A DNA stretch of 64,000 bases from Pontiellaceae bacterium B1224 (lineage in GTDB: Bacteria; Verrucomicrobiota; Kiritimatiellia; Kiritimatiellales; Pontiellaceae). Positions 42,446 through 49,834 of the stretch are shown here, in pieces. Every line of letters starts with the position of its first letter. Position 1 is the stretch's first letter. The stretch lies in NCBI GenBank assembly GCA_029432815.1, contig JAROBA010000002.1, forward strand, positions 62,001 to 126,000, read 5' to 3'. Under the pieces are notes generated by a model. It did no database searches and had not been told where the DNA came from. It was given only the letters and a program-made list of their open reading frames with translations. The position numbers and the translations under genes were made by a program.

Positions 42446-44416
42446 TTAATCTGCCACAGGAACTGGCTGGCTTTCGGAGTCGGCCTTTTCGTTGGCATCC
42501 GGACGAATGCTCACGGATTTTGTCGGATCTGTTTCTGTAACGGAATAGGGCTTAAGCACCCCGATACTTTCTCCGGATTCATCGAGGTCTCTGACTACAA
42601 AGATAAAATCTCGCACCAGCAAATTATGTGTTTTGCACATCGCGAGCACCTCTGCCCGCAATTCATCGCTGTAGTAGTGGGTGAATATTACCTCGTCAAC
42701 ATCCTGATCCGTGATGATCTGCTCGAGTTCCTCAAAGTTTCCAAGCACTGGAAATCCATAAACGTTTTTCTGATACAGCCCCGGGTTATCATCAATCAAC
42801 CCGATAATTTTACGAGGCGCTTTCTGTTGGTCCTCAAAAGTGGCTTGCCGTAGATAGAGGATCGCATTTTCCCCGGCCCCCAGTATCAGCGTTTTTAAAT
42901 CATTTTCAGAGCTCACTGAAGAGCGAAGCCATGCATTGAGATCCCGAGCCACGCGCAGCGAAGCGCGTATCCCGACGATGCCGATTGCGGCTATGACGGT
43001 ATGCAGAATTAATCCTACAACGAGTTCTTTTCCGGACAGATCCGAAGCCCAGAGCAGTGCCACATATGCAAGCGCCTCGCCGGCAAGCAGCTGAAGAAGC
43101 AGGACCAGCAACTGAGAAATGCGTGACCGGGTCCATACGATTTTGTAGATGTTATAAAAATAGATCGTCGCGAACGGGATGGTCACGCAAACCGCTAAAT
43201 GCAGCGGAGAGAATGAGCGATCAAGTACGATTCCGAACACAAAATAGGTTGCAAACAAGAGGCACGATACGTCCCAGCAAATTCCGACAAATAAACCAAT
43301 CAGATTACGTGGTCGCCGAACGCCCTGCAGAACAACCTGCGTGGTGGTCCAAAGCTCTACTTGCGCGATTTGACGAACAATTACGTGTAGCACGACAATC
43401 ATGCCAACCATGAACAAAGCCACTCGATTATCAGTCATTGCCGTTGCGGCCAGAGCAATTACACAGATAAAGATGGCGGCGCCATAAAGCGCAATCGCAG
43501 CTTTACGCTGCGTCATCCCGCTACGCATTAATTTATGGTGAATATGATCAAGGTCCGGACCGAAAACTTTCGTTGCCAGGCCGTCACCCTTTATGGAAGA
43601 CACAATTTTACGCGCCAAGCGCCTCCAGACCGCCATAATGACATCGAATACAGGTACACCCACCGCCAGCAACGGAACAAGCAAGGCCACAACCATCGAC
43701 TGCTTAACGTCCGCCTTAAGCGATACAGCAGCCAGCATAAAGCCAATAAACATGCTGCCGCAGTCTCCGAGAAAAATTGAAGCAGGGTTGAAGTTATAGC
43801 GCAGGAAACCAAGACATGCTCCGGCAAGCGCAATCAGGACCATTGCATCGGTTGGTTGATGAAGAGAAAGCAGCATACCCGCAAGCCCGGCACTGGCGAT
43901 CATACCCAGACCGCCGCAGGCACCATCCATTCCGTCAATCAGGTTAAAAGCATTAATCAGCAGAACAAACCAGAACAGCGTTACTCCCAGATTAATGATC
44001 CACGGCAACGGCATATGTAAAAAAGCCTCGAAGGTGAAACCCCCGAAAAACATAAGCAGAGCAACTGCAAGCTGACCCAGCAACTTAAACCAGGCCTTCA
44101 TATCGAACATATCGTCAAAGATTCCGACCAATAATAAGACCAGCGATCCCGCAAAAATAAATAACCAGTCCTGCAACTGGGTTGCACCTCCCAGATTATG
44201 CCAAGGCCCAAAGAAAACAGCCAACAACCCAAGGTGGGTGGCAATAAAAACGGCAATACCGCCGCAACGGGGAATGGGGGTCTTATGAATGCGACGTTCA
44301 TCCGGCTCATCCACCATCTTGAGCGCGGGAGCAATTTTTTTAACCCACGGAACCAGAATCCACGATGCAACCAGACTGATCAGAAAAACTACAATGTACT
44401 TAATTAAGAAACTCAT
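42446..44416 (-). CDS. WecA/TagO-type polyprenyl-phosphate sugar-phosphotransferase fused to a membrane and Rossmann domain
   Basis: A ~656-residue membrane protein. The N-terminal ~340 residues are a PNPT-superfamily transferase with DEPDERRIHKTPIPRCGG, VGIFDDMFDMKAW, NAFNLIDGMDG and DLDHIHHKLMRSGMT, which attach the first sugar-phosphate to undecaprenyl phosphate. It continues as four more helices and then a nucleotide-binding Rossmann-like domain (LKTLILGAGENAILYLRQ) like the N-terminal half of CapD/FlaA1 epimerases, but with no epimerase catalytic domain. The palindrome at 42739 encodes FPVLGN. The start is probably ATG 44416; TTG 44440 is possible. Confidence 0.85.
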   Translation of the reverse strand: MSFLIKYIVVFLISLVASWILVPWVKKIAPALKMVDEPDERRIHKTPIPRCGGIAVFIATHLGLLAVFFGPWHNLGGATQLQDWLFIFAGSLVLLLVGIFDDMFDMKAWFKLLGQLAVALLMFFGGFTFEAFLHMPLPWIINLGVTLFWFVLLINAFNLIDGMDGACGGLGMIASAGLAGMLLSLHQPTDAMVLIALAGACLGFLRYNFNPASIFLGDCGSMFIGFMLAAVSLKADVKQSMVVALLVPLLAVGVPVFDVIMAVWRRLARKIVSSIKGDGLATKVFGPDLDHIHHKLMRSGMTQRKAAIALYGAAIFICVIALAATAMTDNRVALFMVGMIVVLHVIVRQIAQVELWTTTQVVLQGVRRPRNLIGLFVGICWDVSCLLFATYFVFGIVLDRSFSPLHLAVCVTIPFATIYFYNIYKIVWTRSRISQLLVLLLQLLAGEALAYVALLWASDLSGKELVVGLILHTVIAAIGIVGIRASLRVARDLNAWLRSSVSSENDLKTLILGAGENAILYLRQATFEDQQKAPRKIIGLIDDNPGLYQKNVYGFPVLGNFEELEQIITDQDVDEVIFTHYYSDELRAEVLAMCKTHNLLVRDFIFVVRDLDESGESIGVLKPYSVTETDPTKSVSIRPDANEKADSESQPVPVAD

Positions 44417-44731
44417 TATTAAAAATCTAAACCTGCTCAACGACAGTAGCAGTCCTCGACCCTTTTTAAAATTTTCTAGAAAATAGCAACTATCATGCCT
44501 TCTTTTTATAATACAGGGGGGACTTTAAGTTGCCTCTTATGAAAATGGAAGCCATCAGACCGGCTTTTATACGTCTAGCTTCCCGCATATAAATCTGGAG
44601 AATCAATAATAAGAACACCTAAAACCGGTTATAAACCTCTGTTTCCAAGGGGTTACAACGTATTCGAAAAAAAAGTGAACATTTCCTCTTGCGCGATCCG
44701 GCAAAATGAATACTATATGCGCTCCTTTCAC
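44417..44731. other. Intergenic region upstream of tRNA-Asp
   Basis: This 315-bp AT-rich stretch separates two divergent units. Apart from the tRNA promoter at its right end (see below) and a TATTATAA on the minus strand around 44506-44513 that could serve the transferase gene, I see nothing in it. Confidence 0.4.
44689..44716 (+). promoter_or_regulatory. Probable sigma-70 promoter of tRNA-Asp
   Basis: TTGCGC (44689-44694) and TACTAT (44711-44716) are 16 bases apart, and the expected start near 44723 lies just ahead of the mature tRNA end. Confidence 0.5.
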
Positions 44732-44808
44732 GGGGGTGTAGCTCAATTGGTTAGAGCGCCAGCCTGTCACGCTGGAGGTTGCGGGTTCGAGTCCCGTCAC
44801 TCTCGCCA
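44732..44808 (+). tRNA. tRNA-Asp (GTC)
   Basis: A 77-base cloverleaf. Acceptor stem GGGGGTG pairs with CACTCTC (two G-T pairs), D-arm GCTCAATTGGTTAGAGC, anticodon stem CCAGC/GCTGG around CTGTCAC with anticodon GTC at 44766-44768, T-arm GCGGG-TTCGAGT-CCCGT, discriminator G and encoded CCA. Confidence 0.97.
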
Positions 44809-44830
44809 TTCATTTGGCACAATGTTTTCA

Positions 44831-44859
44831 AGGGTCTGCTTAACAGCAGACCCTTTTTG
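44831..44859 (+). terminator. Rho-independent terminator after tRNA-Asp
   Basis: AGGGTCTGCTTAACAGCAGACCCTTTTTG: nine-base stem, short loop, T tract, 22 bp after the tRNA. Confidence 0.9.
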
Positions 44860-45248
44860 TTTTTTTCATCTCCTCCGCCCACTACGGGAAAAACTACGGG
44901 CTGGGAGGTTTAATCCTAGATTCGGGAATGGCCAAGTTTACTGCAGCCACAAGATTTTAAAAGCGCAGATGTAGTTGCCTACCTCTAGGGCTTAAAAGCA
45001 CAGTGGATGTGGTGAAATTGGTCACTCGAAGGGTGAAAATGAAGGAAACAAAAAGACGAACCTTGTGGGTGTGAAGTGTGGTTTGGGATTGATGCCGGTA
45101 TCATTGAATAAAATACCGTTTCCTTCATTTTCATTCCCGGATCTAGGTTAATAAGTCCGCCCGTTGATTCTGCAGCAAACCTGCCCTCATCGAGGGCTAC
45201 TCCCCCTCCTTCTGCGGCGCAGCAAGATGATACCGCATCTAAAACGAA
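44860..45248. other. Intergenic region with a 100-bp inverted-repeat element
   Basis: No gene is seen. A short frame at 44929 starting MAKFTAATRF stops after ten codons. TGAAAATGAAGGAAAC at 45034-45049 is exactly complementary to GTTTCCTTCATTTTCA at 45118-45133, bounding a 100-bp element. Inside, CGGTAT/ATACCG forms a second stem. The rest is unremarkable. Confidence 0.6.
45034..45133. repeat. 100-bp inverted-repeat element (MITE-like)
   Basis: Perfect 16-base terminal inverted repeats (TGAAAATGAAGGAAAC / GTTTCCTTCATTTTCA) around a 68-base interior that holds CGGTAT...ATACCG. No target-site duplication is obvious. It may be a nonautonomous transposable element or a stable RNA hairpin. Confidence 0.6.
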
Positions 45249-45271
45249 AAAGGCGGCCCGAAGACCGCCTT
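45249..45271 (-). terminator. Rho-independent terminator after acnB
   Basis: On the minus strand AAGGCGGTCTTCGGGCCGCCTTTTTCG: seven-base stem, TCTTCGGG loop, T tract, 30 bp after the acnB stop. Confidence 0.85.
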
Positions 45272-45300
45272 ATCACGTTTCACGACTCAATCGTCGCGCG

Positions 45301-47859
45301 TTATACAGAAAACTCAGTCAACTGATCGAAGTTAAGATATCGGTAGATATTCTCTTCCTTACCTTCAAACTTCGGAGCAACGATTTTCACGTATTCTTCC
45401 GGAGTCGGTAGCGATCCCTTCAAGGCAACCACGGCCGCAAGTTCGGCGGAACCCAGATAAACCTGAGCACCAGCTCCCATGCGGTTGTTAAAGTTACGCG
45501 TGGAGGTGGAGAACACGGTTGCTCCATCTTTCACGCGCGCCTGGTTGCCCATGCAGAGCGAACAGCCGGGAATTTCAATCCGGGCACCGGCGGCACTGAA
45601 CTTGGAATAGTAACCTTCTTTGGTCAGCTGATGCTGGTCCATCTTGGTTGGCGGACAGATCCAGAGCTTCACATTGGCAAAGCCTTCGCCTTCGAGCACT
45701 TCGCCGGCAGCGCGGAAATGGCCGATATTGGTCATGCAGCTTCCGATGAACACATCGTCCACATGCGCGCCCTGCACATCGGACAGTTTTTTCACATCGT
45801 CCGGATCGTTCGGGCAGCAAAGCAGCGGCTCTTTAATTTCGTTCAAATCAATTTCGATGATCTGTTTATATTCCGCATTGGCATCGGCGCTCATCAGCTC
45901 GCCGTTTTCAATCCAGTCTTTCACATTATCAATCCGGCGCTGAATGGTTTCAGCATCGCCGTATCCGCCCTTGATCATCTCTTCCATCAGTTTTACGTTG
46001 GAGTTGAGGTATTCGACGACAGATTCACGGCCGAGTTTAATGCTGGCGGCAGCGGCGGAGCGCTCGGCGGCGGCATCGGTCAGCTCGAACGCCTGTTCGA
46101 CTTTCAGATCCGGCAGCCCTTCCATTTCGAGAATACGACCGGCGAAGATATTTTTCTTATTCTTCTTCTCCACGGTCAGCAGGCCTTCCTGAATCGCCTG
46201 ATACGGAATAGCGTTCACGATGTCGCGCAGGGTTACGCCCGGCTGCAGCTCGCCTTTAAAGCGAACGAGCACCGATTCCGGCATGTCCAGCGGCATCACG
46301 CCCAGCGCGGCGGCAAAGGCCACGAGCCCGGAACCGGCCGGGAAGGAAATACCCAGCGGAAAGCGGGTGTGCGAATCGCCGCCGGTTCCGACGGTGTCGG
46401 GAATCAGCAGACGGTTCAGCCAGGAGTGAATGATGCCATCGCCCGGACGCAGGGAAACCCCTTTACGATCCATGATGTATTCCGGAAGCGTGGCGTGTGT
46501 GATCACGTCGGTCGGCTTCGGATAGGCCGCCGTGTGGCAGAACGACTGCATCACGAGATCGGCATTAAATTTAAGACAGGCCAGCTCGGTGATCTCACCG
46601 GCGGTCATCGGCCCGGTGGTATCCTGCGATCCAACGGTCGTCATTTTCGGCAGGCAGGAGGTGCCGGGAAGAATGCCTTCCACGCCACAGGCTTTGCCGA
46701 CCATTTTCTGCGCCAGCGAATAGCCCTGGCCCGGAGCCGGTTTCGGATTATCCGGTACCACAAAAATGCCGGACTCATCGTTGGAACTCATGCCCAGAAC
46801 GGCACGCGCTTTTTCAGTCAGCTGTTTACCAATGATCAGCGGCACACGACCTCCGGCACGGTATTCGTCCAGAATCGTGTCGGGCTTAATTGGATACGAA
46901 GTGATTTCCTTTCCGTCGGCATCGGTGATCAAACCCTTAATCGGATAGACCTTGATGATCGTGCCGGTGGTGAGTTCCGACACATCGGTCTGAATCGGCA
47001 GGGAACCGGAATCTTCAGCAGTGTTAAAGAAAATCGGAGCGATAGTGCTACCGATAATGATGCCGCCGCGGCGCTTGTTCGGGATGCAGGGAATGTCGTT
47101 GCCGATGTGCCAAAGCAACGAGTTGATCGCCGACTTGCGCGAGGAACCGGTTCCGACCACGTCGCCTACAAAGGTGACCGGCAGGCTGGTCTTCTCTTTC
47201 AGATCGGAAATTTCCTGCGGTCCATTCGGGAACAGCGATCCCCCCATGCAGGTGGAGTGCAGCGGAATGTCGGCGCGCGTGTAGGCGAAGGACGCCGGAG
47301 AAAAATCATCGGTGTTAATTTCGCCGTCGACTTTATAGATGACCGTTTCAATTTCTTCTTCCACAGCTGGCAGCGATGTGAACCATTCGCCGTTGGCCCA
47401 GGAGGTCAGCACGTCTTTCGCAATTTCGTTTCCTTTATCAGCCAGCGCTTTGACATCATCAAAACGGTTGACGGACAGCACGATATTTTTCAGGGCGGCA
47501 CCGGCGGTGACGGCCAGCGGTCCCTGCTCGTCGACCAAACGAATCAGGCCGTCGAGATTGTAGCCGCCGACCATGGTTCCGAGCAGCTGAACGGCGCGCT
47601 CCGGAGTTATCAATGCGGTGGATTCTTCGCCATGAGCGACTTTAAACAGGAATTCGGCTTTCACCTGTGCGGCCGGATCGACGCCGGGGTTTACACGTTC
47701 GGTAATCAGCGCAACCAGCTCGTCTTCTTTTCCGGCCGGCGGGGTTTTCAGCAATTCAATGACTTCCGCAGTTTGTTCTTTGCTCAGGGCAAGTGGCGGG
47801 ATTCCTTCTTTGGAACGCTCTTCTACGTGAGCATAATAATCTTCAAAAAACTGGCTCAT
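45301..47859 (-). CDS. acnB: Aconitate hydratase B
   Basis: An 852-residue TCA-cycle enzyme interconverting citrate and isocitrate. Its N-terminal HEAT-like domain (FEDYYAHVEERSKEGIPPLA) and domain order mark the B type. The 4Fe-4S cysteines are in FIGSCMTNIGHFRAAG and PGCSLCMGNQARV; VGTGSSRKSAINSLLWHIG and GGDSHTRFPLGISFPAGSGL are substrate-binding blocks. AAGGTG precedes the ATG. Despite its length it holds no TTCCA-N5-TGGAA palindrome. It is a monocistronic unit with its own terminator. Confidence 0.97.
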   Translation of the reverse strand: MSQFFEDYYAHVEERSKEGIPPLALSKEQTAEVIELLKTPPAGKEDELVALITERVNPGVDPAAQVKAEFLFKVAHGEESTALITPERAVQLLGTMVGGYNLDGLIRLVDEQGPLAVTAGAALKNIVLSVNRFDDVKALADKGNEIAKDVLTSWANGEWFTSLPAVEEEIETVIYKVDGEINTDDFSPASFAYTRADIPLHSTCMGGSLFPNGPQEISDLKEKTSLPVTFVGDVVGTGSSRKSAINSLLWHIGNDIPCIPNKRRGGIIIGSTIAPIFFNTAEDSGSLPIQTDVSELTTGTIIKVYPIKGLITDADGKEITSYPIKPDTILDEYRAGGRVPLIIGKQLTEKARAVLGMSSNDESGIFVVPDNPKPAPGQGYSLAQKMVGKACGVEGILPGTSCLPKMTTVGSQDTTGPMTAGEITELACLKFNADLVMQSFCHTAAYPKPTDVITHATLPEYIMDRKGVSLRPGDGIIHSWLNRLLIPDTVGTGGDSHTRFPLGISFPAGSGLVAFAAALGVMPLDMPESVLVRFKGELQPGVTLRDIVNAIPYQAIQEGLLTVEKKNKKNIFAGRILEMEGLPDLKVEQAFELTDAAAERSAAAASIKLGRESVVEYLNSNVKLMEEMIKGGYGDAETIQRRIDNVKDWIENGELMSADANAEYKQIIEIDLNEIKEPLLCCPNDPDDVKKLSDVQGAHVDDVFIGSCMTNIGHFRAAGEVLEGEGFANVKLWICPPTKMDQHQLTKEGYYSKFSAAGARIEIPGCSLCMGNQARVKDGATVFSTSTRNFNNRMGAGAQVYLGSAELAAVVALKGSLPTPEEYVKIVAPKFEGKEENIYRYLNFDQLTEFSV

Positions 47860-48026
47860 GATTCACCTTCTTATCTTTAGCTGTTGAGTAAACTCCTGAT
47901 CGCACCCTGATCCGCCAGGGCGAAATCAATTTAGCTTATAATCCGATCATACTTTTAGTTGCTTAGGAAATTCGTTGGAAAATAAAGGTTCACGCGGGCC
48001 CTGTCAATTGCGGGCATCCCATAAGC

Positions 48027-49112
48027 TCATCCGGCGAAATCTTCGCCACGCCCGGAGCAAAATTCAATGATCCCGGAAATAGTCGAGGCCGAGACCCCGC
48101 GCCAGTATACCTGCCATTTGCCGGAACGGTGGTGCCCTTCAGCCTGCTTGTCGTACCAGGAGTTAAAGGGATTTGCGCGGTTGGAACGCCAGAAAAAGGC
48201 TTCATGATTCCGCTGCACCTCGCTCCAGAGTTCCAGCGCCAGCCCTTCGCCGCGTGCTTCGCGGCCGACCGCAAATTTGGAGAGATAGAGCCCGGATGGA
48301 TGTTCTTCGAGCAGGACCCCCCCTCGATAATTTTTTTCGATGTAGGCGTGCGCCACCTGCCCCAGAAACCCGTGGTCCAGCAACGTTTTTCCGAAACTCG
48401 CTTCAAGCAGTTGCAGCAATCGCGCCCGATCGACCTGTTCCAAACCCTGGAAATGCTGAATAACGCTGCCCTTGCGGAACAGGGTCCCCGCTCCCTTCAC
48501 CGTGAAGATTTCCTGCAGCAGATTGATCGGCGAGGTGACGGAAAGATGAACCCCCGGCCGTTCTTCAAGCAGCTTTTTTCCAAGGGTTGGGAAATCGAAT
48601 TCCAGTTTTTCCAGAGGTTGGAAGTTTTCTTTGTGCGTATAAATATATTCCAGCCGCTCGCCCGCCTCGGATTTCAACCCACCGGCCGCTCGAACAAAAT
48701 GAACGCGTTTCGCGGTATCGGGCAGCATTTCCAGCAGCGCGGCTTCCACATCGAGTTTTTCCGTCACAAAGACCGGCACCTTTTCCTGTTTCCGGGCATG
48801 TTCAATGAAGGGTGCGGCCGTACCTTTTTCCAAGGTCTGGAAAATAAAAACAGATTCCACCGATAGCGCCTGCTGCATTTTCAGGGCATTCGGGCCGCTC
48901 AGCAGAATGGCGGGTACCAGCTCCAGGCGCAAAAGAAAATGCAGATCAAACGCCAAAACCTCAACCCCGGCTTCGATGCTTCCAAGGTCTGGACAAAGAA
49001 GCGCAAAGCATGCGGAGGTGTCGGACTGGAACTTATCGAGATAAAACTCGTATTCGTCCCGCCGCCCGATGCTATCGAGAAACAGCCGTATGGTTTTGTT
49101 CAGTGCAATCAT
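48027..49112 (-). CDS. N-acetylglutamate synthase-like protein (kinase-like domain plus NAT domain)
   Basis: A 361-residue protein. The C-terminal ~150 residues are the NAT domain of vertebrate-type or bifunctional N-acetylglutamate synthases: YLSKFAVGREARGEGLALEL, FFWRSNRANPFNSWYDKQAE, GKWQVYWRG. The N-terminal part resembles a shortened amino-acid-kinase fold, missing its usual kinase glycine motifs. It should acetylate glutamate for arginine synthesis. Palindromes at 48438, 48609 and 48828, plus near-copies at 48577 and 48979, encode FQGLE, FQPLE, FQTLE, FPTLG and PDLGS, many for one gene. Confidence 0.78.
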   Translation of the reverse strand: MIALNKTIRLFLDSIGRRDEYEFYLDKFQSDTSACFALLCPDLGSIEAGVEVLAFDLHFLLRLELVPAILLSGPNALKMQQALSVESVFIFQTLEKGTAAPFIEHARKQEKVPVFVTEKLDVEAALLEMLPDTAKRVHFVRAAGGLKSEAGERLEYIYTHKENFQPLEKLEFDFPTLGKKLLEERPGVHLSVTSPINLLQEIFTVKGAGTLFRKGSVIQHFQGLEQVDRARLLQLLEASFGKTLLDHGFLGQVAHAYIEKNYRGGVLLEEHPSGLYLSKFAVGREARGEGLALELWSEVQRNHEAFFWRSNRANPFNSWYDKQAEGHHRSGKWQVYWRGVSASTISGIIEFCSGRGEDFAG

Positions 49113-49208
49113 CGTTTCGATTAGCGTCGAAACCGTTCAAAAGTTCAAGGGTTAAACGGTTCAAAAGAAATACCTTTTAAACACAGCAACCCTGCCAACC
49201 TTAAACTT

Positions 49209-49760
49209 CTAAAGCGCTTTTTTGGTCTCTTTCACGAGGCGTTTGAGTTTTCCGCTAAGAGCGACTTTTTTTACGTTCGACATGCGGTCGACCAGCAGTA
49301 CACCGTCCAGATGATCCAGCTCGTGCTGAATGGCGCGGGCCAGCAGCCCCTTGGCGTGAATGGTCTGAGGAATACCGTCGAGATCGATATATGCCGCATC
49401 CACTTCATACCAACGCTCCACATTGGCAAAGATTTCGGGAAAGCTGAGGCATCCCTCGGGCCCGACCTGTATGTCTTCCGTATGTCCGGTTACTTTCGGA
49501 TTAATGAAAACGAGCGGCATTTCAATGCCGGGATTCTCCCGCTGACCGTCGTCGCCCAAATCGCCTTCGGCCGGGATATCAACAATGAACATGCGTTCCG
49601 TCCGCCCGACCTGTTCGGCGGCCAGACCCACGCCCTGCTCTTTATACATGGTTTCAAACATTTCCTTCGCCAGATCGCGGATGTCGTCGTTAACCGACAT
49701 GACTTCCACAGCGCGCTGTCGCAGAATCGGATTTCCATAGGTGCAAATTGGTAAACTCAT
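49209..49760 (-). CDS. def: Peptide deformylase
   Basis: A 183-residue metalloenzyme removing the N-terminal formyl group. All three motifs are present: GVGLAAEQVG, EGCLSFP (metal Cys) and QHELDHLDG (two metal His and catalytic Glu). Length is typical. It is divergent from the B12-type radical SAM gene 75 bp away, and no fmt is adjacent. Confidence 0.97.
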   Translation of the reverse strand: MSLPICTYGNPILRQRAVEVMSVNDDIRDLAKEMFETMYKEQGVGLAAEQVGRTERMFIVDIPAEGDLGDDGQRENPGIEMPLVFINPKVTGHTEDIQVGPEGCLSFPEIFANVERWYEVDAAYIDLDGIPQTIHAKGLLARAIQHELDHLDGVLLVDRMSNVKKVALSGKLKRLVKETKKAL

Positions 49761-49834
49761 AGCCGCAAGGTTTTCATGGAGTTCGCTCTGTATGTCAATT
49801 GAAATTGAGAAAAGGGAACAACCCCGGTATATCT

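Noticed and set aside
44603-44809. 68-codon minus-strand frame starting MARVTGLEPATSSV
   Set aside because: This is the well-known false protein produced by reading a tRNA gene backwards.
45631-47880. 749-codon plus-strand open frame
   Set aside because: Antisense to acnB, with low-complexity His/Arg/Phe-rich translation and no ribosome site; it is a shadow of the aconitase codon pattern.
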